Shown: one piece after another, positions 52,384-61,956 of the stretch
Numbering within the stretch: position 1 is the first letter of the stretch
Layout of the letters: every line of letters starts with the position of its first letter
Origin: an uncultured Clostridium sp.
GTDB lineage: Bacteria; Bacillota; Clostridia; Clostridiales; Clostridiaceae
Reading direction: 5' to 3'
Assembly: GCF_910588715.1 (NCBI RefSeq)
Contig: NZ_CAJURG010000005.1
Coordinates: forward strand, 1 to 64,000
Length of the DNA stretch: 64,000 nt
Position numbers and translations under genes: made by a program
The notes under the pieces: model-generated
What the model saw: only the letters and a program-made list of their open reading frames with translations
The model's database searches: none
What the model was told of the DNA's origin: nothing

Positions 52384-53409
52384 GTGGAAAAAATAAAAAA
52401 ATCATTTTCTGAGAATAAAACCTTTATTATAACTTTATTAATTTGTATATTTTTAACTTCCTCTTCTATGATAATATTATTGTATAGACATAATAATTCA
52501 ACCTCATCATCAACTGATACTAGTGAAATTATTACTGAAGATACATCTTTAAAAGATTTTGAACCTTATATAACTGAATTATCTAAAATAAATACTTCTC
52601 TTAAAAAGTGTATTAATGGATTAACTATAAATAGTAAATCTGCCTCTAACATATTAAATGATAATTTAAAAGAGTTGAAAGAGTTAAAAGAAAAAGTATC
52701 AGCTGTAGTAATAGCAAATAATGATACTCCAAACATAATTCCAACATTAATTTCATGTATAGAAAATACCGAAAATTTATATAGTTATTGTATTAATGTT
52801 TTATCTTATACTAATAATTTATCTATATCCGAAATTACATCTGAAATATTAATTTTAAAATCAAACTGTGAAAAGAGTTACGAAGATTTATCTCTTTATG
52901 GATTTTCTTTAACACTTCCCGAAGAAAGCGAAACATTTTTAGATAATTTAATTAGTTATTTAAATACTCTAGAAAAAGTAAATAAAGAAGCTTCAATTAA
53001 AACAACCCAATATAATTCTTATATTGAAAAGTTAACTAAATGCACTAATGAATTTGATGAAATTTTAGACGATTTAGAACCGGCAATAAATTTAATAAGA
53101 AAAGAAAATAGATCTTTAGATATAATTCTTAATGATATTAAAGAAAAAGAAAGAACTATTGAAACTATAAAAAAAGATTTTAATTATTCTTCCATACCAG
53201 AAGGGTGTATGTCTTATTATAATAGTTTAAATAATACCTTTACATTATATTCTGGATACTTAAACGCCTTAAAAATTGCTGTTATTTACGAAAAATCTTC
53301 TCCTAGCTACGAAAAAAATAAAAAAACTATAAATAAAAATTACGATAATGCTTATTCTAAATATGACGATGTAAAAACTTCCTTTGAATCATTGTTAAAC
53401 TCTTTTTAA
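52384..53409 (+). CDS. Membrane-anchored extracellular helical protein, unknown function
   Basis: Not recognised. GTG at 52384 after GGATGTGAG. A short basic tail, a membrane helix (about 15-34), a Ser/Thr-rich linker (about 38-55) and about 285 outside residues that are mostly helical with many Glu, Lys, Asn and Ser, and coiled-coil tendency (KELKELKEKVSAV; DIKEKERTIETIKK). Four scattered Cys, no known motif. The next gene is a SleB-type hydrolase 73 bases downstream, so a surface or spore-related role is possible. Confidence 0.7.
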   Translation: MEKIKKSFSENKTFIITLLICIFLTSSSMIILLYRHNNSTSSSTDTSEIITEDTSLKDFEPYITELSKINTSLKKCINGLTINSKSASNILNDNLKELKELKEKVSAVVIANNDTPNIIPTLISCIENTENLYSYCINVLSYTNNLSISEITSEILILKSNCEKSYEDLSLYGFSLTLPEESETFLDNLISYLNTLEKVNKEASIKTTQYNSYIEKLTKCTNEFDEILDDLEPAINLIRKENRSLDIILNDIKEKERTIETIKKDFNYSSIPEGCMSYYNSLNNTFTLYSGYLNALKIAVIYEKSSPSYEKNKKTINKNYDNAYSKYDDVKTSFESLLNSF

Positions 53410-53482
53410 TAATGGTTTGTATTATTTTAAACTTTTTGGGTAAAATAAATCTCGATTGGGTTATTCCAAAAGGAGGTTTTTT

Positions 53483-54061
53483 ATGAAACTTGGAAAATTC
53501 TTATTTTGTATTATTCTAACCCTATCTCTTTCAGCACTTGACTTAGGCTTATCAAATTTATTTACTACTAAGGTAAGCGCAAGTACAAGAATAGAAAATA
53601 ATTTATTAGTTTTAAGAAATAATGGAAATAATCATATAAGTTTATCTGATGAAGAATATGTAGAAGTTTTTAAAGATAATAATCAGATGCTTTATTTAAC
53701 ACAATCAGATATTTATTTAATGTCACAAGTTGTATATGCTGAAAGTAAGGGTGAACCCTATGAGGGAAAAGTTGCTGTTGCATCAGTTATATTAAATAGG
53801 GCCCTTAATAATGGGTTTCCTAATACTATACAAGGTGTTGTATTTCAGCCAAAAGCTTTTTCTTGTGTAGTTAATGGTAATATTGATGTTCAACCAACAC
53901 AGGAATGTTTTGATGCTGTATATGAAGCACTAGGTGGTAATGATCCAACAGGAGATGCTGTATTTTTTTATAATCCTGATATAGCTACTTGTAGTTGGAT
54001 GCATGGTGTTGAAAAACACAATATAGTTTCTATAGGACAACATTTATTTTTTACATTATAA
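53483..54061 (+). CDS. Cell-wall hydrolase, SleB/Hydrolase_2 family
   Basis: A secreted lytic transglycosylase-like enzyme. Signal peptide about 1-29 (LFCIILTLSLSA) and the Hydrolase_2 domain (about 75-190) with catalytic Glu in VVYAESKGEPYEGKVAVASVILNR, then TIQGVVFQPKAFSCV and GDAVFFYNP. The family includes SleB and CwlJ of spore germination; a vegetative role is equally possible because no peptidoglycan-binding repeats are present. ATG at 53483 follows AAAGGAGG; the frame's earlier TTG at 53456 is rejected. Confidence 0.9.
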   Translation: MKLGKFLFCIILTLSLSALDLGLSNLFTTKVSASTRIENNLLVLRNNGNNHISLSDEEYVEVFKDNNQMLYLTQSDIYLMSQVVYAESKGEPYEGKVAVASVILNRALNNGFPNTIQGVVFQPKAFSCVVNGNIDVQPTQECFDAVYEALGGNDPTGDAVFFYNPDIATCSWMHGVEKHNIVSIGQHLFFTL

Positions 54062-54063
54062 AA

Positions 54064-54097
54064 AATTAGGGCTAATCTTTTTAGATAGCCCTTAAAT
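54064..54097. terminator. Bidirectional terminator between sleB-like gene and iadA
   Basis: AGGGCTA/TAGCCCT core extended by TCT/AGA pairing with A and T flanks; lies between convergent stops. Confidence 0.78.
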
Positions 54098-54099
54098 TT

Positions 54100-55272
54100 T
54101 TATTCAAATGTTGCCTTAATTGAAGCTTTACCGTCTTTAACAACAATTTTTCCTTTAGCAATTACCATATCAATATCTAAATTTTCTTTATTTACAATAA
54201 CAAAATCAGCATCTCTCCCTTTTTCTATTCTTCCTTTATTGTCTAGTTTAAGTAATTCTGCAACATTTGAAGTAATTACTTTTATTGCCTGATCTATAGA
54301 TACATTAAATTCTTGTATACTATTTTTAACTTCTCTATATAAAGTTTTAACAGAACATATTCCAAGACCAATTAGCTTTCCAGTATTATCAAAAATAGGC
54401 ATACTTCCATTTCCATCTGATGAAAATGTAATATGTTTAATATCTACTTCTTTTTGTAATAATATAGATAATCCTTCCCCAGCTCTTATTTCCCCTGGCT
54501 CTAAAAACTTAGGATCAGAACTTGTAGTTAAATCAATAAATCCACCTTTTTTAGTATATTCGATACCAGCATCAAATAATTTATCACTTCTATTAATATG
54601 TGTTGGTAATAATTGAGTAGCTGGAATTTCTGTTTCTTCTATAAGTTTAAATAAATATTCTAATTTTCTAGCACCATCTCCTAAATGAACATTAACTATT
54701 CCAGCTTTTCCTGATAATAATCCCCCAACTCTAGCTTGAGCCACAGTATTTACAAAGTCTTGATATGATGCTTGAGAACTTCTATGATCAGATAAGGCTA
54801 CTTCCCCAACTCCAATAATTTTATCTACCATCATAAAATCGCCTTTTATACTTTCTGTAATTGTTTTTACAGGTATTTCATAAGAACCTGTATAACAATA
54901 AGAGGTTATTCCCTCTTCTTCTAAACCATTAGCCTTTGCAATAAGTGACCTCATATTTCTACATACACCATCAGTTCCTATACATCCTACAACTGTAGTA
55001 ATTCCTGCTTCTACTAATGAAAGGATTGATATTTCAGGTGTTCTAGTTTTAAACCCTCCTTCACCTCCCCCACCAATAATATGTACATGGGAATCTATAA
55101 ATCCCGGAAATATTATTTTATCCTTTCCATTTATTATTTTTATATCTATAAAGTTATTAGGAATATTTAAATTTTCATATATTCCTTCAATTTTATCATT
55201 TACAATAACAATATCTTTCTCTCCTAAACTTTCTGGTGCATATACATTTATACCTTTAATAACAATAATCAT
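54100..55272 (-). CDS. iadA: Isoaspartyl dipeptidase
   Basis: Hydrolyses beta-aspartyl (isoaspartyl) dipeptides from damaged proteins. An amidohydrolase-superfamily enzyme: metal ligands in FIDSHVHIIGGGGEGG (His pair) and further His in VHLGDG and LPTHINRS, with the final Asp in FSSDGNGS. The EVALSDHRSSQ segment is typical of IadA; about 390 residues. ATG at 55272 follows GGAGG; TTG at 55284 overlaps it. Confidence 0.92.
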   Translation of the reverse strand: MIIVIKGINVYAPESLGEKDIVIVNDKIEGIYENLNIPNNFIDIKIINGKDKIIFPGFIDSHVHIIGGGGEGGFKTRTPEISILSLVEAGITTVVGCIGTDGVCRNMRSLIAKANGLEEEGITSYCYTGSYEIPVKTITESIKGDFMMVDKIIGVGEVALSDHRSSQASYQDFVNTVAQARVGGLLSGKAGIVNVHLGDGARKLEYLFKLIEETEIPATQLLPTHINRSDKLFDAGIEYTKKGGFIDLTTSSDPKFLEPGEIRAGEGLSILLQKEVDIKHITFSSDGNGSMPIFDNTGKLIGLGICSVKTLYREVKNSIQEFNVSIDQAIKVITSNVAELLKLDNKGRIEKGRDADFVIVNKENLDIDMVIAKGKIVVKDGKASIKATFE

Positions 55273-55400
55273 TTTTTCCTCCAAAAATTCTAAAAATACT
55301 ATTTATTTAGTATTAGATTTTTTTATTTTATATATGCTTTTTAATTTATAATATTATATATAAGAAAAAAATTAATAATAAAGTTTTATTATTTAGAAAT

Positions 55401-55434
55401 AAAAAAGAGAATTGCAAATGCAATTCTCTTTTTT
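55401..55434 (-). terminator. Terminator of ptsI
   Basis: Perfect 15-base arms AAAAAAGAGAATTGC and complement with a 4-base loop, immediately after the stop. Confidence 0.9.
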
Positions 55435-55437
55435 ACA

Positions 55438-57057
55438 TTATTCTTGTTCTAATATTATCTTCTTAGCAGATAAGATTGATGTAGCACTCATTGAGAACTC
55501 ATCTAATCCATATTCAACTAATGTAGGAATAGCAGCTTCATCTCCTGCCATTTCTCCACACATTCCAACCCACTTACCGTGTTTGTGAGCACCATCTATA
55601 GTCATTTTTATTAATCTTAATACAGCTGGGTGCATTGGGTTGTAAAGGTATGATACCTTTTCACTCATTCTATCAGCAGCTAATGTATATTGGATTAAGT
55701 CGTTAGTTCCGATTGAGAAGAAATCAACATATTTAGCTAACTCATCAGCCATAACTGCTGCTGCTGGAATCTCAACCATGATACCCCATTGAGTAGTTTC
55801 TGAAGTCTTAATTCCTTCAGCATGTAATTCTGCTCTGCATTCTTCAACGAATTCTTTAGCAGCTTGGAATTCTTCTAATCCTGAAATCATTGGGAACATA
55901 ACACAAAGATTTCCGTATACAGAAGCTCTTAATAAAGCTCTTATTTGAACTTTGAATATATCTTTTCTATCTAAACATAATCTTATAGCTCTGTAGCCTA
56001 AGAATGGATTCATTTCTTCTGGTAATGGTAAGTAAGGTAATACCTTATCTCCACCGATATCTAATGTTCTGATAACAACTTGCTTACCATTAGCTTTTTC
56101 TAAAACAGTTTTGTAAGCTGTAAATTGTTCTTCTTCAGTTGGAGCTTGATCTCTATCCATGTATAAGAATTCTGTTCTGAATAATCCTACACCATCTCCA
56201 CCATTAGCTAAAACTTGATCTATATCTTCTGGCTTACCAATGTTACCGCAAACTTCAACTCTCTTACCTGACTTAGTCACAGTTTTAACTTCGATAAGCT
56301 TCTTTAATTCTTCTTGTTCTGCTGCAAACTTTTCTTTCTTAGCTTTGTATTCAGCAACAACTTCTTCTGATGGATTAATTATTGCAAATCCTTCAATACC
56401 ATCAACTATTATTGAATCACCATTTTTAACTGATTTAGTTATATCTCCTAAACCAACAACAGCTGGTATTTCTAATGTTCTAGCCATGATAGCAGAGTGA
56501 GAAGTTCTTCCTCCGATATCTGTTAAGAAACCACAAACTTTAGTTCTATCTAATTGAGCTGTATCTGATGGAGTTAAATCATAAGCAATTACAACTGTGT
56601 TTGCTTCAGTTATAGCAAATCCACTTCCACCTTTTCCTGCTAAGTTAGAGATAATTCTCTTAGAAACGTCTTTAATATCAGCAGCTCTTTCTCTCATATA
56701 ATCATTATCCATTGATTCAAATATCATAACAAATGTATCTGTAACATTTTGAACAGCTTTCATAGCATTTAAGCTTTCATTTTCAACTGTCATTTCCATT
56801 TGTCCAGTAAATTCTGGGTCGTCTAATAAAGTTAAATGAGCTTCAAAAACAGCAGCTTCATGCTCACCAATCTCAGCTAAAGTTTTTTCTTTAATAGCTG
56901 TTAATTGTTCTCTTGATGCTTTTAAAGCAACTGCTAACTTTTCCTTTTCTGCAACTATATCACTAACCTTTGCATCAGTTATAACTATTTCCTCATGTTC
57001 TTGAATGAATACTTTTCCTATTGCATAACCTTTTGATGCAGCTATACCTTTTTTCAT
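55438..57057 (-). CDS. ptsI: PTS enzyme I
   Basis: Phosphoenolpyruvate-protein phosphotransferase, first step of all PTS sugar uptake. The phosphorylated His is in GGRTSHSAIMARTLEIPAVVGL (about residue 187), the PEP-binding domain has GVGLFRTEFLYMDRDQAPTEEEQ and the C-terminal signature SIGTNDLIQYTLAADRM. 539 residues is a little shorter than most EI (about 570). It serves the EIICB at 30947. The codon use is more biased than its neighbours (frequent favoured codons), fitting high expression. A 19-base tandem repeat lies in its leader. Confidence 0.96.
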   Translation of the reverse strand: MKKGIAASKGYAIGKVFIQEHEEIVITDAKVSDIVAEKEKLAVALKASREQLTAIKEKTLAEIGEHEAAVFEAHLTLLDDPEFTGQMEMTVENESLNAMKAVQNVTDTFVMIFESMDNDYMRERAADIKDVSKRIISNLAGKGGSGFAITEANTVVIAYDLTPSDTAQLDRTKVCGFLTDIGGRTSHSAIMARTLEIPAVVGLGDITKSVKNGDSIIVDGIEGFAIINPSEEVVAEYKAKKEKFAAEQEELKKLIEVKTVTKSGKRVEVCGNIGKPEDIDQVLANGGDGVGLFRTEFLYMDRDQAPTEEEQFTAYKTVLEKANGKQVVIRTLDIGGDKVLPYLPLPEEMNPFLGYRAIRLCLDRKDIFKVQIRALLRASVYGNLCVMFPMISGLEEFQAAKEFVEECRAELHAEGIKTSETTQWGIMVEIPAAAVMADELAKYVDFFSIGTNDLIQYTLAADRMSEKVSYLYNPMHPAVLRLIKMTIDGAHKHGKWVGMCGEMAGDEAAIPTLVEYGLDEFSMSATSILSAKKIILEQE

Positions 57058-57091
57058 TTCAATTTCCTCCTACACTTAAGCACAATTTTTT

Positions 57092-57129
57092 ACTCTTGTT
57101 AAATTTTTATACTTTTGTTAAATTTTTAT
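57092..57129. repeat. 19-base tandem repeat in the ptsI leader
   Basis: Two adjacent copies, 57092-57110 and 57111-57129, of ACTCTTGTTAAATTTTTAT differing at one base. They lie 35-72 bases before the ptsI start. Confidence 0.75.
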
Positions 57130-57408
57130 ATTTTAAATTAATTTGATACAATATTATATAAATTTTTTAATAAAATATAAAATATTTAAAAATACTAAAA
57201 ATAGATTTTTGATATTTTAATCTATTTTTAATAGAAATCTTATACGAACAAAATTTATTATAACATATTTTTAATAACGTTATCAGCAATTTTTTTAAAA
57301 AATTATATTTTTTTGGAAAGTTTATCCTAGTTTTATATTGCTAAATTAAGAAAATACTCGTACAAATCCAAAGTTTATATACTTTTAAATAAAACTCACT
57401 ACATTTAT
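57130..57408. other. Intergenic region upstream of ptsI, downstream of nrdB
   Basis: AT-rich with no coding sequence. It contains an 11-base inverted repeat AAAAATAGATT/AATCTATTTTT (57197-57207 and 57219-57229) that could be a weak terminator or operator. The ptsI promoter is probably here but is not distinct. Confidence 0.5.
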
Positions 57409-58443
57409 TTATAAATCATCAATTAAAACACTAGCTTTTGCATATGCCGTTGATTTAGCCTCGAAAAAGTCTGTTTTAACTGAATTTGCATTTGATAAAG
57501 AATCAATCCACATTGCTGGATTTTTGTCATACCCTTCAAATAATGGTTCTAATCCAATTTCTTTTAATCTCTTATTTCCTAAAAATTTAATATAGGATTC
57601 AATTAAGTTTTTATTAATTCCTTGAATATTTTCTCCTATAACATAATTTCCCCAATTAATTTCATGTTCAACACCTGTTTTCATCATAAATCTTAATTCA
57701 TTAATTAATTCTTGAGTAAATATTTCTGATTCTTCTATTTTAAGCTCTCTTATTAGATTTCTAAATAACCAAAGATGAGTATTTTCATCTCTATTTATAT
57801 AACGTATTTCTTGAGCTGAACCTGGCATTTTTCCATTTCTCTCAAGATTATAAAAAAACATAAATCCTGAGTAAAAATATATTCCTTCTAATATAAAGTT
57901 TGCCATTATTGCTTTTACTAAATTATCTTTACTTGGATTTTCTAAAAAATTATTATACTGTTCTCCAATAAATTTATTTCTTTCTAAAAGAATTTTATCA
58001 TCTTTCCATTGATATAGAATTTCATTTCTTTTTTCAGGTGAACATATAGTATCAAGCATATAACTATAACTTTGTGAATGTACAGCTTCTTGAAAAGCTT
58101 GAATAGTTAAACATAAATTAACTTCACTTGCAGTTATATAATTATTTATATTGCTCAAATTAGCTGTTTGAATTGAATCTAAAAATATTAAAAAAGATAA
58201 AATTTTATCATATGCTTTTCTTTCATATTCATTAAGCTTACTATAATCTTTTAAGTCCTGAGACAAATTTATTTCTTCTGGAATCCAAAAGTTATTCATT
58301 GCCTGTCTGTACCAATCGGATGCCCATCCATATTTCATATTATTAAAATCATTCAAGTTAGTAGTATTGCCATTTATCATTCTCTTTTTACTAACTTCTA
58401 TATCACCATTTTCATTAAACAAAGGTTTTTTATTTATCTTCAT
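57409..58443 (-). CDS. nrdB: Ribonucleotide reductase class Ia, beta subunit
   Basis: Carries the di-iron/tyrosyl radical for NrdA. Metal and radical positions: Asp in FLDSIQ, Glu and His in AFQEAVHSQSY with Tyr close after, Glu in ILEGIYFYSGF, and Glu and His in RDENTHLWLF, so it is predicted active. About 344 residues. ATG at 58443 follows AGGAGA by 6 bases; upstream ATGs at 58461 and 58449 overlap this site. It lies 39 bases after nrdA on the same transcript. Confidence 0.95.
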   Translation of the reverse strand: MKINKKPLFNENGDIEVSKKRMINGNTTNLNDFNNMKYGWASDWYRQAMNNFWIPEEINLSQDLKDYSKLNEYERKAYDKILSFLIFLDSIQTANLSNINNYITASEVNLCLTIQAFQEAVHSQSYSYMLDTICSPEKRNEILYQWKDDKILLERNKFIGEQYNNFLENPSKDNLVKAIMANFILEGIYFYSGFMFFYNLERNGKMPGSAQEIRYINRDENTHLWLFRNLIRELKIEESEIFTQELINELRFMMKTGVEHEINWGNYVIGENIQGINKNLIESYIKFLGNKRLKEIGLEPLFEGYDKNPAMWIDSLSNANSVKTDFFEAKSTAYAKASVLIDDL

Positions 58444-58482
58444 TATCATTCTCCTAATCATTCTAAAACAATAAATCTAATT

Positions 58483-60714
58483 TTATGCTGAACAACTTTC
58501 ACATTCTTCTATTTCTAATGATTTTGATCTAACATAATAAATAGACTTAACTCCACATTTACAAGCTGTTATATATAAATTCATTATTTGTCTCATAGTA
58601 AAATCTGTTGTTATATATAAATTAAATGATTGTCCTTGATCTATATGTCTTTGTCTTATACCATTTATTTTTAAAGAAAGAGTCTGATCTGTATTATATG
58701 CAGAATTATAAAACCAGAAATTTTCCCAACTTAAATTAGGAGCTGTTTTTGGTACTATACTACCCTTTTTTTCTTCAAGCCAAAATCTTGCCATAACAGG
58801 ATCTACCCCTTCTGAAGTTCCTGCTATCGTTGCAGTTGAACCATTAGGTGCTACCGCAAAAAGATATCCATTTCTTAAACCATATTTTTTAATATCATTA
58901 TATAAATTATTCCAATTATCTGAAGTATAATTTCTTAATTTGAAATAATCACCATTATCCCAATCTGAACCTCTAAAACATGAATACTCACCTTTAAACT
59001 TTGCAATATTCATACTTGCTTTAATTGCATAATAATTAATCTTCTCATAAACCTTATCTGTAAAATCTAAATGTCTTTCATCATTCCAATGAATTTTATT
59101 ATTTGCAAGCATATGATGATATCCACTTGTTCCTAATCCAATTGCTCTGTATTTTTTATTAGTAACTTCAGCAAAAGGTACTGAATAATAATTTAAATCT
59201 ATAACATTATCCATTGCTCTTATTTGAGTTTCAACTACATATTCTATTTCATCATCATTATTTACATCTACATTTCCTAAAACAATTGACGATAAATTAC
59301 AAACTACAAAATCTCCTGCCTTTATTTTTTCTACAATAATAGTATCTCCATTTTCATCATGAATAGTTGTTTCCTGAATATCCATAGGACTCATATTTTG
59401 CATTATTTCGGTACAAAGATTAGAAGAATAAATCATTCCTTTATGTTTATTAGGATTCATTTTGTTTACTGTATCTCTGTAAAAAGCAAATGGAGTTCCT
59501 GTTTCCGCTGCACTTTTTATTATTAATCTTACTATATCTTTAACAGACATAACTCTTTTATCTATTCTTTCATCATTAACACAATCATAATATCTTTTTT
59601 CCCACTCTTCTCCATAATAATCTTCCAATGAGTATCCCTTAACTGACTTTATTTCATGTGGACACATCATGTACCAATTAGCGTCTATGTCCTCTTCTGC
59701 TAATCTCCAAAAAAGATTTGGATAACAAAGCCCTGGAAATATATCATGTGCCTTCTTTCTATCATCACCATTATTAGTTCTTAATTGTAAAAATTCTGGC
59801 ACCTCTTTATGCCATGCATCTAACCATATAGCAACTGACCCATTTCTAACGCCTAATTGATCAACTGCAACTGCTGTATCATTAAATAATTTTATCCAAG
59901 GAATAACCCCACCAGAAGCACCCTTAAATCCTCTTATTGCTGAACCAATTGCTCTTATTTTTCCTATATAAATTCCCATTCCACCACCAAACTTAGAGAC
60001 TTCAGCAAAATTATCTAAAGATTTATATATTCCTTTTAAACTATCTTCTACTGTATCAATAAAGCATGAACTTAATTGATAAAATGGCTTTCTTGCATTT
60101 GACATTGTAGGAGTTGCCATAGTTGCTTTAAGTGAACTTAAAACATCATAAAACCTCTTTGCCCACTTAACTCTATCTTCTTTTTTCTCTGGAATTGCTA
60201 AATGCATTGCTATTCCCATAAACATTTGTTGTGGAAGCTCAAGAGGTTTTCTATTATAATCTTGAATTAAATATCTTTTTGTTAATAAATCTATTCCACT
60301 ATAAGTGAAATAAAAATCTCTGTCTGGTTTTATTTCTTTTTCTAATTCTTCAATTTCATATTCAGTATAATTTTCTAATATGTATTTTCCATATAAATTT
60401 TTATCTGTCATTTCTTTAATGAATTTATAAAAATTATTATAGGGTTTTTCTTCTAAATTTATTTTTCTATTTTTTCTTACTTCATCATACAACCTATATA
60501 CATATAACTTAGATGCAACATATTGCCATTTAGGTTCTTGTTCAGTAGTTAGTTCTAAAGCTGCTTGAATTATAGAATCCCTAATTTCTTCGCCATTCAT
60601 AGATTCTCTTATTATATTCTTAGAACCTTCAATAAGTTTTTCCTTTATATATATTTCTTGTAAATCATTTAATTCATCAATTGCTTTTTGGCATATATTA
60701 TCTAAATTAATCAC
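58483..60714 (-). CDS. nrdA: Ribonucleotide reductase class Ia, alpha subunit
   Basis: Reduces ribonucleotides to deoxyribonucleotides. Active-site cysteines in SSCFID, and NLCTEI with the Asn/Glu pair, and the radical-transfer Tyr pair in YYVRS near the C-terminus; the tail ends ECESCSA (redox Cys pair). The N-terminus lacks a clear ATP-cone, so overall dATP inhibition by that domain is not expected. GTG at 60714 follows GGAGG by 7 bases. Its promoter carries two NrdR boxes. Confidence 0.95.
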   Translation of the reverse strand: MINLDNICQKAIDELNDLQEIYIKEKLIEGSKNIIRESMNGEEIRDSIIQAALELTTEQEPKWQYVASKLYVYRLYDEVRKNRKINLEEKPYNNFYKFIKEMTDKNLYGKYILENYTEYEIEELEKEIKPDRDFYFTYSGIDLLTKRYLIQDYNRKPLELPQQMFMGIAMHLAIPEKKEDRVKWAKRFYDVLSSLKATMATPTMSNARKPFYQLSSCFIDTVEDSLKGIYKSLDNFAEVSKFGGGMGIYIGKIRAIGSAIRGFKGASGGVIPWIKLFNDTAVAVDQLGVRNGSVAIWLDAWHKEVPEFLQLRTNNGDDRKKAHDIFPGLCYPNLFWRLAEEDIDANWYMMCPHEIKSVKGYSLEDYYGEEWEKRYYDCVNDERIDKRVMSVKDIVRLIIKSAAETGTPFAFYRDTVNKMNPNKHKGMIYSSNLCTEIMQNMSPMDIQETTIHDENGDTIIVEKIKAGDFVVCNLSSIVLGNVDVNNDDEIEYVVETQIRAMDNVIDLNYYSVPFAEVTNKKYRAIGLGTSGYHHMLANNKIHWNDERHLDFTDKVYEKINYYAIKASMNIAKFKGEYSCFRGSDWDNGDYFKLRNYTSDNWNNLYNDIKKYGLRNGYLFAVAPNGSTATIAGTSEGVDPVMARFWLEEKKGSIVPKTAPNLSWENFWFYNSAYNTDQTLSLKINGIRQRHIDQGQSFNLYITTDFTMRQIMNLYITACKCGVKSIYYVRSKSLEIEECESCSA

Positions 60715-60724
60715 TTTTATTCCT

Positions 60725-60771
60725 CCACTATATGTTGTACATAACTATATTTCTTACACAATATATTGTTA
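60725..60771 (-). promoter_or_regulatory. Pair of NrdR boxes at the nrdAB promoter
   Basis: CCACTATATGTTGTAC (60725-60740) and ACACAATATATTGTTA (60756-60771) match the NrdR box. Their centres are 31 bases apart, three helical turns, the typical paired arrangement, and the distal box abuts the -10 element. NrdR should repress nrdAB when dATP is high. Confidence 0.85.
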
Positions 60772-60800
60772 ATTATAATATTGCTATTTATTCTTGTAAA
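60772..60800 (-). promoter_or_regulatory. Promoter of nrdAB
   Basis: TTTACA (60795-60800), 17-base spacer and perfect TATAAT (60772-60777) on the minus strand. Confidence 0.82.
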
Positions 60801-60961
60801 ATAATGAAGAAATCAAAAAGTTGAAAAAAAAATAATATTTCATTTAAATTCTATCTTTTTCTTTATTTCTCTATAATTATTATTTACAAATAATAATTAT
60901 TATCTTTTTTCTACTAAAATAAAATTTTCTCGAATTATTATTTTTCTTTTTAATAAACTAC
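60801..60961. other. AT-rich spacer between nrdAB and yitT-like promoters
   Basis: About 160 bases between two divergent promoters; no gene or motif seen except a local repeat of ATAATTATTAT. Confidence 0.4.
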
Positions 60962-61002
60962 TTAACATAATTTATTTTTTAATATATAATTCATTATGTT
61001 AA
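60962..61002 (+). promoter_or_regulatory. Promoter with operator-like inverted repeat (YitT-family gene)
   Basis: TTAACA (60962-60967), 17-base spacer and TATAAT (60985-60990). A perfect 10-base inverted repeat, TTAACATAAT (60962-60971) and ATTATGTTAA (60993-61002), has one arm on the -35 and the other just after the -10, as expected for a repressor site. Confidence 0.62.
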
Positions 61003-61032
61003 TTGCAACTATATCTAAACAGAGGTATTATT

Positions 61033-61890
61033 ATGAAATATTTATTTAAAAATAAAAGTTTTTATGTTGATGTTGTGGTAATTATAATAGGATGTTTAAT
61101 TTCTTCCTTAGGAGTAAATTTATTCTTATCTAATGCTGGACTATTAAGTGGTGGAGTGACAGGTATAGGACTTATTCTTCAATATTTATGGAATATTCCG
61201 TCAGGAATTACAGTTTTTATACTTAATATTCCTTTATTTATTGTAAGCTATAAATTCCTTAGTAAAAGATTTACTATATATACAGCCATAGGGATGATTT
61301 CTTTTTCAACTGCATTAATGATAACTAAACCATTATCTTCATTAGTTAAAGTTGATGATACATTATTATATTGTATATATGGTGGTATTTTAAGTGGAAT
61401 AGGTTATGGCTTAATCTTCTTTAGAAATGGTTCTATTGGAGGAACTGACATAATAACAATGGTTGTAAGAAAAAAATATTCCGATCTTGATATAGGTAAA
61501 GTAGGATTTGCTTTTAATTTAATTATAGTAACTTTAGCAGCATTTATTTTTGGCTTACCAAAAGCATTATATACTCTTATATCAATGTTCATAACAAGTA
61601 GTGTATTAGATAGAGTATTAAGTGGATTTACTAGTAAAAAGCTTCTTCTTGTTTTAACAGAAAAAGAAGATGATATAATAAACTATGTAATTAAAGATAT
61701 GAATCGTGGGGTAACATCTTTAATGGCTGAAGGTGGCTATACTCATGCTCAAAAAAGACTTTTATATGTTGCTGTAACTACATCTCAAATGATAAGTTTA
61801 AAAAATAAAATTCTTAGAATTGATCCTAAAGCCTTTATCACTATAATTGATATTTCAGAAGTTAAAGGAAAGGGATTCCAAAGCATTTAA
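61033..61890 (+). CDS. YitT-family membrane protein (DUF161 + DUF2179)
   Basis: A five- to six-helix membrane domain (about 1-185, with SSLGVNLFLSNAGLLSGGVTGI- and GSIGGTDIITMVVRKK-type YitT motifs) followed by a soluble C-terminal DUF2179 domain (about 205-285, MNRGVTSLMAEGGYT). The function of the family is unknown; transport has been suggested. ATG at 61033 follows AGAGG; the longer frame from 61003 lacks a ribosome site. A single gene with a candidate repressor-controlled promoter. Confidence 0.9.
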   Translation: MKYLFKNKSFYVDVVVIIIGCLISSLGVNLFLSNAGLLSGGVTGIGLILQYLWNIPSGITVFILNIPLFIVSYKFLSKRFTIYTAIGMISFSTALMITKPLSSLVKVDDTLLYCIYGGILSGIGYGLIFFRNGSIGGTDIITMVVRKKYSDLDIGKVGFAFNLIIVTLAAFIFGLPKALYTLISMFITSSVLDRVLSGFTSKKLLLVLTEKEDDIINYVIKDMNRGVTSLMAEGGYTHAQKRLLYVAVTTSQMISLKNKILRIDPKAFITIIDISEVKGKGFQSI

Positions 61891-61930
61891 ATTATTTTAT
61901 TAGTAGTACATAATTAAACTTTTATAAATA

Positions 61931-61956
61931 AAAAAAGCGACTCAAGTCGCTTTTTT
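61931..61956. terminator. Bidirectional terminator (yitT-like / fumarase)
   Basis: AAAAAAGCGACT/AGTCGCTTTTTT arms with a 2-base loop between convergent genes. Confidence 0.88.
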
